Numbered from the stretch's first letter, positions 1 to 9,278 are shown. The stretch is DNA of 64,000 bases from CAZUFB01 sp048173955 (GCA_048173955.1 DBEYOB010000046.1:1-64000), one strand, 5' to 3'. Translations and numbers: made by a program. The notes: generated by a model not told the origin, from the sequence alone.

Positions 1-1
1 C

Positions 2-421
2 AGCAGGGTCGCCTACGCCGAGCCGCTGCCCGACGGGCGCAAGGGCACCTGCGCGGCCTTCATGGGCCGCTGCCCGAGCTTCTTCGCCGGCCTGGGCGCG
101 GCCGTCGGGCGCGTCACGGCCGACAACGGGCCGGGGTACCGCAGCGGGGAGCTCAACGCGCTGCCGGAACCGGAGGGCGTCCGCCATATCTGCACGAGGC
201 CCCACAGCCCCTGGCAGAACGGCAAGGTCGAGCGCATGGAACGCACGCTCGCCCGGGAATGGCAGTACGCCCGGGCGTGGGACGGCGAGGCCGGGAGGGC
301 GGGCGCCCTCCCGGCCTACATGGAGCACTATAATTGGGACCGTCCGCACAGCGCGTGCGGGGGCCTCCCGCCCATGTCGCGCATCGCAGGCGTAAACAAC
401 CTATTGGCACACAACACCTAG
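2..421 (+). mobile_element. IS481-like transposase, C-terminal part (5' cut by window edge)
   Basis: The reading frame is open from the first bases of the window to a TAG at 419-421, so the gene begins outside. The visible 139 residues hold the second half of a DDE integrase core: the second Asp lies in 'VTADNGPGYRS', the catalytic Glu in 'WQNGKVERMERTL'. They also hold the C-terminal signature of IS481-type transposases, 'YNWDRPHSACGGLPPMSRI' followed by a short 'VNNLL' tail. It would act in DNA strand transfer. No terminal inverted repeat could be identified downstream, so I cannot say where the element ends or whether it is intact. Confidence 0.8.
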
Positions 422-587
422 CGACCTCCAAACCCGCCAAACTGCCAGGTGGGGAGGCCTCGAACCCGCGCGGCGGCCGGGGAGACCCACTCACGCCTGC
501 CGATTTTGACCATCTTGCGCTTCTTTGGTCGCACGAGGCCCGGTCGGCGACCACGGCGGTGCTCTTGGAAGCCCGCGGATCGCGTCC
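422..587. other. Spacer after the IS481 remnant
   Basis: About 165 bases between the transposase stop and the convergent LuxR gene. I see no gene, tRNA or clear terminator; it probably holds the unmarked end of the IS. Confidence 0.4.
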
Positions 588-2009
588 TTACGGCTGCAGC
601 GGGTGCTCTACCAGGTCGATGAGCTCTTGCTGGCTGTGCACGCCCAGCTTGCCGTAGATGCGCTTGATGTAGGTCTTTACGGTGTTGCGCGTGAGGGTTA
701 GCTCCTCCTGTACGAACTGGTTGTTGCGTCCGCGGGCCAAAAGCGCCATGACGTCGATTTCGCGCGGGGTGAGCCCACGGGAACGTCCGATATTGCGGCA
801 GGCCTCCTCGATGCGGGCCGGGTTGGGGTCGAGCGGCGTCTGCAGAGGCCGCACCGGCTCGATGCCCTCGATGGTTGCCGAGAAACTAAAACCGTGCAGT
901 CCAAAGAACACGTAGGCCAGCAGCAGCACCGCCACAAGGGCCGACGCCAAGAAGGCGTCTTGGCCGCCGCTCTGGGCCCCTGCAACCACCCCGAGGTTGG
1001 CTCCGACGATGCTGCCCAGCGAAGAGAGGGCGTTGGACCAGCCAAACACCATAAGCGACGCCATGCGGTTGCGGGCCGCCGCTGCCATGAGCGCGAGCGC
1101 AAACACCGTGCCCAGGCATGCGTCGCCCATTGACAAAACACCCAGCGTAAGGTGCGCGTAGCTCGTGAGGGGAGCAATCAAAAAGGCGGCAACTATAAGC
1201 ACGATGGCCAGATTGAACAGCTGGTCAAAGCGCTGCGGGTCGGTGCGCCGAACGTTCCACAGTGCAATCAGGGCAAGGAGCACGACGGCGGGCACCAGGC
1301 TGTTGGGCGACCCTTCTACCGAGCCAAAACGCAAGCCAAAGCTCGTGGCTACCGTCACCAAAAACTGGCAGACAAAGAGGCTGTTGGTCAGCGGCAAAAA
1401 CGACGAGGGCCGCGTAAGCGCCCCGTCGGCAACGGGCTGCCCTTGGGCGATGTCCATAACTGTGGCGCGTGCAAAGGGGCGGCTCAGACCCCAGGCAACC
1501 AGGGGACAGCAGAACAGCAGCCCCAGCGCCAGCGGCTGGGGCATTCCCTGCGCCAGCCAGCCCGCCGCGTCGGCTGCCGCATAGGCAAGGGGCACCCCCA
1601 CAAACAGCGTACGCAGCGTAAGCGTGCTGCAGGCAACCCAGGTAAGCAGCGAGATCCACGCCGCGCCCACGCCCTTGGCGCACGTTGCCGCCGCAAGCAG
1701 CCACGGCTGCCCCAGGCCGATGGCCACCAAAGCCAGGGGCACGCCCGCCGCGCACAGAGCAAGGCAGGCTACCGAGAGCCGTCTCTCGCGCAGCAGCCGC
1801 GGCCGGTAGAGAGCCGCGCCCACCACCGCCAGGTTGGCAACGACTGCAGACCCCACGCTGATGTCGCGGGCTATGGGCAGCACGCCGTCGAAGAGCGGAA
1901 ACAGCGCGCTGTTCGACAGCCGCAGGTTCAGTATCATGCATAGAAGCGCGCCAAGAATCGCGGCCGCCTGCCAACGGCCGGTCGCGCTGTTGTGGGTGTC
2001 GTGCGTCAT
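588..2009 (-). CDS. LuxR-family regulator with multi-pass membrane N-terminus
   Basis: 473 residues. The first ~390 are strongly hydrophobic, with about 10-12 predicted membrane segments. The last ~65 residues form a LuxR/GerE HTH ('GLTPREIDVMALLARGRNN' followed by 'NTVKTYIKRIYGKLGVHS'). No receiver domain is present, so this is a one-component membrane regulator of the type common beside flavoprotein reductases in Coriobacteriia. I chose the ATG at 2009 because AAGGG lies just upstream and the Met-aligned protein starts like its paralogs; a longer frame to 2111 has no RBS. It is divergent from the FAD reductase at 2280, so it probably senses a ligand or redox state at the membrane and controls that gene. 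The ligand is unknown. Confidence 0.88.
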   Translation of the reverse strand: MTHDTHNSATGRWQAAAILGALLCMILNLRLSNSALFPLFDGVLPIARDISVGSAVVANLAVVGAALYRPRLLRERRLSVACLALCAAGVPLALVAIGLGQPWLLAAATCAKGVGAAWISLLTWVACSTLTLRTLFVGVPLAYAAADAAGWLAQGMPQPLALGLLFCCPLVAWGLSRPFARATVMDIAQGQPVADGALTRPSSFLPLTNSLFVCQFLVTVATSFGLRFGSVEGSPNSLVPAVVLLALIALWNVRRTDPQRFDQLFNLAIVLIVAAFLIAPLTSYAHLTLGVLSMGDACLGTVFALALMAAAARNRMASLMVFGWSNALSSLGSIVGANLGVVAGAQSGGQDAFLASALVAVLLLAYVFFGLHGFSFSATIEGIEPVRPLQTPLDPNPARIEEACRNIGRSRGLTPREIDVMALLARGRNNQFVQEELTLTRNTVKTYIKRIYGKLGVHSQQELIDLVEHPLQP

Positions 2010-2087
2010 GGGTGTCCCTTCTCTGCCTGCGAACCCTGCGTGCCCCAATGGTGCCAGCATAGCCCATTGCGGCGCCAAAGAACACAA

Positions 2088-2149
2088 TCCCCCATTGGGG
2101 GACTGTCGCATATACGCAGATCAGCGCCCAAATGTCCCCTGCGGGGGAC
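2088..2149. promoter_or_regulatory. Two G/C palindromes between divergent LuxR and FAD genes
   Basis: TCCCCC-ATT-GGGGGA at 2088-2102 and GTCCCC-TGCG-GGGGAC at 2134-2149 share the half-site TCCCC and lie 46 bp apart in the divergent promoter region. They are candidate operators for the LuxR protein encoded at 588-2009. This is seen in sequence; the function is inferred. Confidence 0.45.
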
Positions 2150-2279
2150 TTATGCAGAGCCTCCGGTTCGCGCCATGATGCATCCCGTCGTACGAAGACG
2201 CGCCCCCACCGGTGCGTTCCACGCCTGGGTGTTCCGGACTCCTCCTATTGAGCCGGGCCCCGTCTACAAGGAGGTTGCC

Positions 2280-3950
2280 ATGTTCCAGAACGCCGCCGTT
2301 TCTCGTCGCACGTTTGTTGCAGGTGCCGCTGCGGCCGCCGGAGTTGCCGCCGCGAGCACGCTAGCTGTCCGTCCCGCCCAGGCCGCCGAGGATGCCCCCA
2401 CGTGGCTCGAGGCTGCTCCGGGTCACACCGACGCCGAGTGCACCGAGATCGTGGACGTCGACGTGCTCGTGGTGGGCGCCGGCTGCTCCGGTCTTCCCGC
2501 TGCTGTAACGGCGGCCGAGGAAGGTGCCAAGGTTCTGCTGATTGACCGCATGGAGCAGGGCTTTGGCATTCGCTGCAGCGCCCTGGGTGCCATCGACTCT
2601 TCGATTCAACAGGAGCTAGGCGTCACCATCAACAAGATGGACATCCTCAACGACATCGCCCGCTACGCCGACGGTCAGTGCGACATGCGTATCTGGAAGA
2701 TGTGGGCCGACGAGTCGGGCGAGGCTGTGAGCTGGTACATCGACCACTGCAACCAGAGCGGTGCCGTGTACGTCGAAAACGAGTACAACATGCCCGAGAA
2801 CACGCGCTACGCCTGCTGGCCCACCGGCCACGCCTCGCTTGGAATCGAGATGAAGTGGGCCGCTGAGCACGCCATGCTCGACTACTTCATCAACTACCTT
2901 GAGTCCTTTGACGGCTGCGAGCACCGCGGCACCACCAAGCTCGACGAGCTCATTGTGGCGGACGGCAAGGTAACAGGTGCCTACCTGGCCACCGGCGACG
3001 ACTTTAAGGACGTCATCCGCGTGAACGCAGCCAAGGGCGTCGTGGTGGCCACCGGCGGCTACGTGCTCAACAGCGAGATGATGCAGGAGCTGCAGCCCGA
3101 GACTTTTAAGAGCCTGGCGAGCTTCTTCACCCAGAGCCAGGTGTACGGCGAGGGCATCAAGGCCTGCATGAACGCCGGCGCCAAGTTCGAGGAGACCCAC
3201 ACCGCGCTCGTCTTCGATCGCGGTGCCGTGCACGCCGACGTGGAGCTGGGCAATCCCTTCTCGGGTAACGCCGGCCAGAACTGCCTGCAATCCCAGCCGT
3301 TCCTCAAGGTGAACCAGTACGGCGAGCGCTTTTGCAACGAGTCGAGTCCCTACGACTACGTGTTCCACGCCGCCTCCAAGTTCCCCAATCGCGCCTGGTA
3401 CCCCATCTGGGACGCCAACTTCCTCGACGACGTAGATCGCTTCCACACCGTGGGATGTTCGACCCAGCTGATCCGCGAGGGCGGCGACCACCTGATGGGC
3501 AACGAGCCCGAGGGCGTCATCGCCTCGGTTGAGGCAGCCGTTGAGGAGGGCACCTGCATTCGCGCCAACACCATTGAGGAGCTGGCCGATGCCCTGGGCT
3601 TGCCCGCCGATGCCCTGGTTGCCACCGTCGAGCGCTACAACGAGATCTTTGATGCCGGCTACGACGAGGACTTCGGCAAGGACGCCTTCCGCCTCTCGGC
3701 CATCAAGGAGCCGCCGTTCTATGGTCTTAAGCTGGGTGGCACGGCGCTCTGCACCTTCGATGGCATAGAGATCACGCCTAACTGCGAGGCGCGCGGAACG
3801 AATGGCGAGGTCATCGAGGGCCTCTACGTCATCGGCAACGACGCGGGCAACAAGTACAACAAGACCTACCCCAACTTTGCCGCCGGTCTGAACGCGGGCC
3901 TGTGCGTCACCATGGGCCGCCACGTAGGCAAGCTGCTCGCCGCCAAGTAG
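2280..3950 (+). CDS. Tat-exported FAD-dependent reductase (fumarate reductase/flavocytochrome c type)
   Basis: 556 residues. A Tat signal sits at the N-terminus (SRRTFVAG at 8-15, then an Ala-rich stretch ending near 'AQAA'). The FAD dinucleotide fold follows ('VVGAGCSG', 66-71). The C-terminus has the FAD-closing motif 'GLYVIGNDAGNKYNKTYPN'. The family (FAD_binding_2) transfers electrons to unsaturated or other organic acceptors outside the membrane; the substrate here cannot be read from sequence. The start is the ATG preceded by AAGGAGG at 2268-2274; the frame is open further upstream but without an RBS. It is divergent from the membrane LuxR regulator and most resembles the reductase at 34596-36326 ('GFGIRCSALGAI' versus 'SPGIRGTLGAI'), which also has a divergent LuxR. 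Confidence 0.9.
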   Translation: MFQNAAVSRRTFVAGAAAAAGVAAASTLAVRPAQAAEDAPTWLEAAPGHTDAECTEIVDVDVLVVGAGCSGLPAAVTAAEEGAKVLLIDRMEQGFGIRCSALGAIDSSIQQELGVTINKMDILNDIARYADGQCDMRIWKMWADESGEAVSWYIDHCNQSGAVYVENEYNMPENTRYACWPTGHASLGIEMKWAAEHAMLDYFINYLESFDGCEHRGTTKLDELIVADGKVTGAYLATGDDFKDVIRVNAAKGVVVATGGYVLNSEMMQELQPETFKSLASFFTQSQVYGEGIKACMNAGAKFEETHTALVFDRGAVHADVELGNPFSGNAGQNCLQSQPFLKVNQYGERFCNESSPYDYVFHAASKFPNRAWYPIWDANFLDDVDRFHTVGCSTQLIREGGDHLMGNEPEGVIASVEAAVEEGTCIRANTIEELADALGLPADALVATVERYNEIFDAGYDEDFGKDAFRLSAIKEPPFYGLKLGGTALCTFDGIEITPNCEARGTNGEVIEGLYVIGNDAGNKYNKTYPNFAAGLNAGLCVTMGRHVGKLLAAK

Positions 3951-3977
3951 GCCCTGCGACTCCATAGCGCGAACCTC

Positions 3978-4016
3978 GGGCGTCCTAATCGGTTCAGGCC
4001 GGTTGGGACGCCTTTT
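3978..4016 (+). terminator. Rho-independent terminator after FAD reductase
   Basis: GGGCGTCC and GGGACGCC form a stem around a ~20-base loop and are followed by TTTT at 4013-4016, 28 bases after the reductase stop codon. Confidence 0.7.
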
Positions 4017-4024
4017 AGGTGGGG

Positions 4025-4052
4025 GATAAGCCCTCGGCTACCGGGGCTTATC
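4025..4052. repeat. Perfect hairpin GATAAGCCC/GGGCTTATC
   Basis: Nine-base perfect arms around a ~10-base loop directly follow the terminator. No T-tract lies on either side. It could be a second RNA hairpin or an operator for the DUF3737 gene at 4171. Confidence 0.4.
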
Positions 4053-4170
4053 GACATTGCTGCTTGGTGTCTTATGGGCTTGCCGCGAACCTCTGCGACC
4101 TCCTGCAGGGGAATACTCCGTGCGCGGTACGCTATACCGCGAAACCGTCTGCTGTTGAGAGGGGATTCGC

Positions 4171-4572
4171 ATGCAAACCATCTCGTGCCAGCGCCTTACC
4201 GGCGAGCGCGCCCTGTTCAAGGCCCGCGATCTTTCTATCGAGAACTGCGTCTTTGAAGACGGAGAGTCTCCACTCAAGGAGGCGCGCGACCTCACGGTCA
4301 CCGACTGCGTGTTTCGCTGGAAGTACCCCTTCTGGTACGGAACGTCCATCACCGTGCGCCATTCTCTGCTGCTCGAGATGGCTCGGGCCGGTATGTGGTA
4401 CGACACCGATCTGGCCTTTGAGGACTGCACCATCGAAGCGCCCAAGGGCTTTCGCCACTGTGCTGACTTGCGCATCGAGCGCACAAGCCTCCCTCATGCA
4501 GATGAGACGCTCTGGTGGTGCTCAGACGTCACCCTGCGCGACGTGAGCGCCTGCGGAGACTATTTTGCCAAG
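4171..4572 (+). pseudogene. DUF3737 family protein, 3' end deleted
   Basis: The first ~134 residues read as a DUF3737 (right-handed beta-helix, pectate-lyase-like fold) protein: repeated 'IENCVFEDGESPLKEARDLTVTDC'-like turns (only part quoted), 'WKYPFWYGTSITV', 'ETLWWCSDVTLRD'. These proteins are usually about twice this length. Homology stops after 'GDYFAK' (~4572), and the frame then runs through antisense flavoprotein sequence to a stop at 4666. The ATG at 4171 follows GAGAGGGG. The missing half was lost together with the 3' end of the convergent flavoprotein gene, so one deletion created both truncations. Function of the family is unknown. Confidence 0.75.
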
Positions 4573-5647
4573 TGTTGCCCGTGGGCATGTGGCCGTGGCG
4601 CGTGCCGAAGCTCTCGTCGCCGAAGCGCTTGCCGCAGGTGCCCACCACCACCACGGCACCCGTGTTGACCTCGGTCTGGAGGAGTATGGCCACCTGCGCG
4701 GCGTTGACGCCCTCGGGCGTGTAGTAGCCGCAGCCGTTCAGGCCGAAGCCGCCCTCATAGGCGCTCATATGCCACAGGCGCGCGCCCGCGTCTTGGCACA
4801 TCTTGACGCCGTCGCCCGTGTTGTACAGGCCGCCGATGGGCGCGTAGTTGATGACGCCCAGGTAGTCCTGCACCATCTTGGCGTCGTCCTCGAAGCCGCC
4901 CGTGCAGACGCACACGCCGTTGAGCGCGTGCACGTTGCGGGCCTCGCCCTTGCGGTCTACCGCGACGCCCACGACGGTCTTGGTGGCGGGGTCCTGGATG
5001 AGCGCCTGCGCGGGGGTCTCGTACCAGACGTCGATCTTGTCTGCTTAGTTGTCGGCCAGGCGTGCCTTCATGCTCTGGAACAAATACGAGTCCGAGAAGC
5101 CCTGGTGGGTCGCCCACAGCGCGATCTTGTCGGCGTCGGGGAGCTCGGGGTACTCAGGCGACATGTTGCCCTGGAAGGGCTCGGTGCAGTCGAGGAACTC
5201 GTCGGCGTTCATGCCGAACTTCTCGCTCATTGTGGTAGCCATCCCGGCGACGCCGTCTGCGATGACCTTGAGGCACGCATCCGGGACTTCGCGGCTTGCG
5301 GCGAGGGCCTTGTAGTACGTGAGCGCGTTGTCCGGGTCGTCGAAGCCGTACGCGAACATCTGGCCGCAAACGCGCGAATTGCCGCCGGCCTCGCCCTCGG
5401 CGCACTTCTCGCAAATCAGGACGCTCGCTCCGGCGTCGGCCGCCTCCATGGCGCTGACCATGCCCGAGAATCCCATGCCCAGCACGACGACGTCGTACTC
5501 AGCCGCCCAGTCGACCGTGTCGGCGAAGGTGTAGGAAGCGGGGGCCTCTTCGGCCATGGCGCTTGCGGCGGCAGTGACGCCCATTGCTGCGGCTCCAAGG
5601 GCTGCTCCCTTAATAAGACCGCGACGAGTTACAGAAGATACAGACAT
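4573..5647 (-). pseudogene. Tat FAD-dependent reductase, nonsense codon plus 3' deletion
   Basis: The start is the ATG at 5647 with AAGGAG upstream. A Tat signal (VTRRGLIKG) and FAD fold ('VVLGMGFSGMVSA') begin a normal reductase. A TAA at 5045-5047 stops it after ~200 residues. The same frame resumes at once with clear family sequence ('IDVWYETPAQAL', 'GVCVCTGGFEDD', 'GLYNTGDGVKM', 'GKRFGDESFGTRHGH') until ~4573, where homology ends in the DUF3737 remnant; about 150 C-terminal residues are absent. The paralog at 5955 has 'ADSIDVWYES' at the stop position, so the stop is one substituted codon, not a frameshift. It is almost certainly non-functional. Confidence 0.85.
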
Positions 5648-5954
5648 AGCGAACTCCTTTTTCTCGTATATGCGCGCCCCCTTAGCGCGTTGAGGGGAAG
5701 ATAGACCTGTCCAATACGGTCGGCTCAAGAGGTTTCGAGAAAAAATCGGCGCGGGATCGCGAAATGGGGCCTTCGCTGGCCAGGGGGCGTCGTTGCGAGG
5801 CGTCGCTTTGCTGCGGGAGGTTGCCGGCGTTCTCTGATCTGCAGCTTGAATCCCCCGTCCTTTCGCCCCATTTGCCCAATCGCTTGACTGTCAACCCGCT
5901 TGGGGGTCCATGCTTTCCTCGTCGTTCATCAACCGATGAGAAAGGGGCGACACT
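5648..5954. promoter_or_regulatory. Divergent promoter region of two paralogous FAD reductases
   Basis: 307 bases separating the broken reductase (left, minus) from the intact one (right, plus). It must hold both promoters. I could not assign a convincing -35/-10 pair or palindrome. Confidence 0.4.
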
Positions 5955-7454
5955 ATGGATCGTTGCAGCAGGCGAGGGTTCATTCAGGGTGCGGCGTGCA
6001 TGGCGGCGGGGGCCGCCGGACTGACCGCGAGCGCGGGGGCAACGGCAGCTCTGGCTGAGGAAGCGGCAGGCGCATCATACGACGTCGTAGTCGTTGGTTT
6101 CGGCGGTGCCGGCGCGTCGGCGGCAATTGCGGCGGCCGACCTGGGAGCGAAGGTCCTTGTGGTCGAGAAAGCCCCCGAAGGGTGGGCGGGCGGCAACACG
6201 CGCCTCAGCGGCCAGCAGGTCCTGTGCCCAAGTGACCTCGAAGCGGCCGTGGGTTATCTGGTTGCGATCCAAGACCAGTTTTCCTGCGACGAGGAGCTTA
6301 TTCGCGCCACGACGCAAGAAATGATGGCCAACGAACAGGCGCTGACGGATTTGGGCGCCAAGGTCGAGTACATCACCTACTCCGAGTTTCCCGAAGTGCC
6401 TGGCAGCGAGACCATGACGTGCTGCCTGGTCGACGGCGAACGCAGCACGGGCAAGGCATGGGCGGCCTACTACGAAGGCGTCCTTGCGCGTGCCGATTCC
6501 ATTGACGTCTGGTACGAATCGCCTGCAAAACGACTGGTGCTCGACGCTGAGGGTGCCGTTACCGGCGTGGTCGTCGAGCACGAGGGTGGCGAGGTTGAAA
6601 TCGCAGCTGCCAAAGGCGTCATCATGGCCTGCGGTGGTTTCGAGAACAACCAGGACATGATTCAGTGCTACCTCCATCTGCCCTACGGCTACCCCAAAGG
6701 CACGCCCTACAATACCGGTGACGGCATCCTCATGGCCATGCGTGCAGGCGCCGCCCTGTGGCACATGAACAACCCCGCTGGTCCCGACCTCAACTTCAAG
6801 GACCCGGAAACCAACGCCTACTACGGCTATAGCCTTGCCATGGGCATCGGCAGCCGCACGGCCATATTTGTGGGTCCCGACGGCACGCGCTTCACAAACG
6901 AGGCGCTCATGACGCGCCACGGCAAGCTGCCTTTCCACGGCACGTACCAGACGGCGTTTGTTGCCCTGCCGGCGCACCTTGTCTTCGACGACGCGGCCTT
7001 TGCGGCAGGTCCCGTCTGCTCTAACTCGTGGAGTGCCGATAACCAAGCCGAGCTCGAGCAGGGATGGATTGTTAAGGCCGACACGCTTGAAGAGCTCGCT
7101 GGTCTCATCGGCGTCCCCGCCGACGGCCTCGCAGCTGGTGTCGCTACCTATAACGGCTATTGTGCCGACGGCTACGACCCCGAGTTCAAGCGTTCGGCCG
7201 AGACGCTCGTTCCCCTGGCCGAGCAGGGTCCCTACTATGCCATGGAGCTCTTCCCCACGTTCACCAACACGCAGGGAGGCGCCGTCCGCAACGCCTCGTG
7301 CCAGGTGATGGGTGTCGACGGTGCGCCGATCGCGGGTCTTTATTCGGCCGGCGAGTTCGGTAGCATGTATGCCCACGGCTATAATGGTGGCGGTAACGTG
7401 GGCGAGGCGTTCGCGACGGGACGAATGGCCGCTCGCGCCTGCATGGGCGCCTAA
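5955..7454 (+). CDS. Tat-exported FAD-dependent reductase, compact form
   Basis: 499 residues. The Tat signal is short (CSRRGFIQG at 4-12), followed by 'VVVVGFGGAGASAA' (FAD fold, ~45-58), a capping domain, and the C-terminal 'AGLYSAGEFGSMYAHGYNGGGN' region (quoted in part: 'AGLYSAGEFGSMYAHGYNGG'). The family passes electrons from a periplasm-facing donor to an organic acceptor; no cytochrome domain is fused. GAAAGGGGCG precedes the ATG. It is the intact paralog of the broken gene at 4573-5647 and is followed 34 bases later by a MerR regulator, so the two are probably one transcript and the MerR protein probably controls it. The substrate is unknown. Confidence 0.9.
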   Translation: MDRCSRRGFIQGAACMAAGAAGLTASAGATAALAEEAAGASYDVVVVGFGGAGASAAIAAADLGAKVLVVEKAPEGWAGGNTRLSGQQVLCPSDLEAAVGYLVAIQDQFSCDEELIRATTQEMMANEQALTDLGAKVEYITYSEFPEVPGSETMTCCLVDGERSTGKAWAAYYEGVLARADSIDVWYESPAKRLVLDAEGAVTGVVVEHEGGEVEIAAAKGVIMACGGFENNQDMIQCYLHLPYGYPKGTPYNTGDGILMAMRAGAALWHMNNPAGPDLNFKDPETNAYYGYSLAMGIGSRTAIFVGPDGTRFTNEALMTRHGKLPFHGTYQTAFVALPAHLVFDDAAFAAGPVCSNSWSADNQAELEQGWIVKADTLEELAGLIGVPADGLAAGVATYNGYCADGYDPEFKRSAETLVPLAEQGPYYAMELFPTFTNTQGGAVRNASCQVMGVDGAPIAGLYSAGEFGSMYAHGYNGGGNVGEAFATGRMAARACMGA

Positions 7455-7488
7455 CGGGCAACGCGCGGCGGGCCGTCGGGGGAGCAGC

Positions 7489-8385
7489 ATGCAGACTGAT
7501 GGCCCGCCGTTCATGGGAGGGGAGATGCTCGGACGCAGGGAATACCAAGACAAGGTCGGGTCCCTCACGAACCTTAAGACTGGTGCGACCGCTGCCATGT
7601 TGGGCCTTTCCGACGAGGGAACGCGCATGTACGAGCGCCACGGTCTCGTGTACCCTGCGCGCGACGAGGTCTCGGGCTATCGATCGTTTGACATCATGGA
7701 CGTCGTGATGCTCCAAAGTGCCCGTGCCTACCGCCAGGCCGGTTTTACGTTGGAGAAGACCTCGGAACTTGTGCACGGCGGAACTGTCGAGGAGTTGGCT
7801 TGCGCCTACGAAAGTCTGGTAGACGAGCTTGAGCGCGACCTCGCCTATCTGCGTGCACAAACCGAGTACGTACGTCTGCAAGCCGTCTGGGTTCGTGATT
7901 TACCGACGAGTGTCGGGGTGTGCACGCTTGTGGAGCGGCCGGGTCTCTATCGATTCGAATATATGAGCGACGGAGGCATCGACCTGGGAGAAGGGCGCGA
8001 GGAGACCATGGCAGCGTGGGCGGCATACTCGCCGTTTGCCATGATCAGCACGCGTTATCCGTGCGAGCGCATTGCGGATGGAACCATGTTGCGTGACGCT
8101 TACGGCGTGGGGGTAATCTCTGGGCTGGGTGTGTTCGAGAAGTATGCGAAACTGCTTGGTATTCAAGCGGGGCCGCATGTGGTGTACTGGCCTGCGGTGC
8201 GCGCCATCCATACAGTGACGCTCGCAAACAATAACGGCCTCAACCCCGATTTTGCCCCCGTACGGGATTTTGCTGCGGAGAACGGCCTGACGGTAACGGG
8301 CGATGCCTTGAGCTTTGCTATTGCGAGTCTTGACTATGACGGCGAGTTCGACCGCTATTGTCACCTGTGGGTTCCGTGCGCGTAG
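7489..8385 (+). CDS. MerR-family transcriptional regulator
   Basis: 298 residues. An N-terminal winged HTH of the MerR type is visible ('NLKTGATAAMLGLSDEGTRM' then 'YERHGLVYPARDEVSGYRSF'). Next comes a helical linker ('LVDELERDLAYLRAQTEYVR') that usually forms the dimer coiled coil, then a ~160-residue C-terminal domain of effector-binding size. I chose the ATG at 7489 (GGGGGAG upstream); ATG codons at 7513 and 7525 are alternatives that would remove 8 or 12 residues. It lies 34 bases after the FAD reductase on the same strand, so it is a likely co-transcribed local regulator. The ligand cannot be inferred. Confidence 0.82.
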   Translation: MQTDGPPFMGGEMLGRREYQDKVGSLTNLKTGATAAMLGLSDEGTRMYERHGLVYPARDEVSGYRSFDIMDVVMLQSARAYRQAGFTLEKTSELVHGGTVEELACAYESLVDELERDLAYLRAQTEYVRLQAVWVRDLPTSVGVCTLVERPGLYRFEYMSDGGIDLGEGREETMAAWAAYSPFAMISTRYPCERIADGTMLRDAYGVGVISGLGVFEKYAKLLGIQAGPHVVYWPAVRAIHTVTLANNNGLNPDFAPVRDFAAENGLTVTGDALSFAIASLDYDGEFDRYCHLWVPCA

Positions 8386-8443
8386 CATGGTGTTCAGGCA
8401 CATTGCGGCTGCGCGTCCCCAGGTGGCAATTCTTGCGATTGCC

Positions 8444-8820
8444 CTAAAACAGTTCGATCGTAAACGCGCACACGTCGGTTTTGCCGGGGTCGAGCAGCCG
8501 CATCCTGCGCTTGGCCTCAAACGACGCGCCTTCGTCGAGCGCGGTGGCGCAGCCAGTCCACGGTTCGACGGCGACGAACGGCGCATTTCCCGCAGCGCTC
8601 CATACGCCCAGGTAGTCAAAGTCGTCAAACGTCAGCCGCACGCCGTGCCAGCCCGGCGCGCCCACCAGCGGGAATCCCCTTGCCAGAGGTACTCAGTCCC
8701 CGCAAGCTGCAAATTGACGAGCTGGGCGCCAAAAGGGTCGACGCATGCCGCAATGTCATCCCGCACAAGCTTGACGGGGGATGTTCCGGCAGGTGCGGGG
8801 CAATTCTGGTGCGACGTCAT
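8444..8820 (-). pseudogene. Aldose 1-epimerase-like gene with internal deletion
   Basis: Two frames on the minus strand each match one end of an aldose 1-epimerase (galactose mutarotase-like). From 8820 the frame gives 'VDPFGAQLVNLQLAGTEYLW' and 'QGDSRWWARRAG'. From ~8655 to 8444 a different frame gives 'DFDYLGVWSAAGNAPFVAVE' and the C-terminal 'RLLDPGKTDVCAFTIE'. The normal protein is ~290 residues; here only ~50 plus ~70 remain, so roughly 500 bases were lost and the frame shifted at ~8650-8660, inside a GGCGCGCC-rich stretch. It has no function as it stands. Confidence 0.75.
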
Positions 8821-9278
8821 GCGGGCTTTTTTCTCGAGAACATATCAAAAGTGCGCCCAGTAGGGTTTGTAATATCTCCTGTGTAAGTCCTACGATACGG
8901 GGCGAGCCCCGAGAGACGGAGGACGTATGGCGACGGTGGTGTGACGGCCCCGCTTCGCCCTCGTGTCAGAAAAATCCTGTCTGCTGTCCAAAAAGGCGGA
9001 TGGTGAAGATCATCTCTGTCCTGTTGCCCCCGCTTTGGGCTCCCTAGATTGAAAAAACTGTCCCTTGTAACCCTCTCGTCGCTATCTCTCGGTAACGTCA
9101 AAGAAGAAAACCGCAGGTCGCCCAAAATATAAATCTTCTACTGTTTTTCACGTTTCGCCTTTTTGGCCATACGCTGCCCAAAAGGTTGACGCGCCTTGCA
9201 TGGATGCCGCCCCATTGGGATGCGGCGGGCAATTCGAGGCCTCGCGGGGCGCACCGTTGCGGTTGAGAGCTCGGTACG
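8821..9278. other. Long intergenic stretch without recognised genes
   Basis: Short frames occur but none shows family resemblance or a good RBS. It includes the promoter side of the broken epimerase and several A/T tracts. Confidence 0.5.

Noticed and set aside
440..560. Possible tRNA near a GGCCTCGAACCC word
   Set aside because: No matching acceptor or anticodon stems could be formed at the correct spacing.
2616..3965. Long open frames on the strand opposite real genes (also opposite 30038-32515, 21007-22712, 49378-51930 and the 56443-60618 run)
   Set aside because: They lack RBS and family resemblance, have repetitive Val/Ala/His or Arg-rich composition, and mirror the GC-rich codons of well-supported genes.
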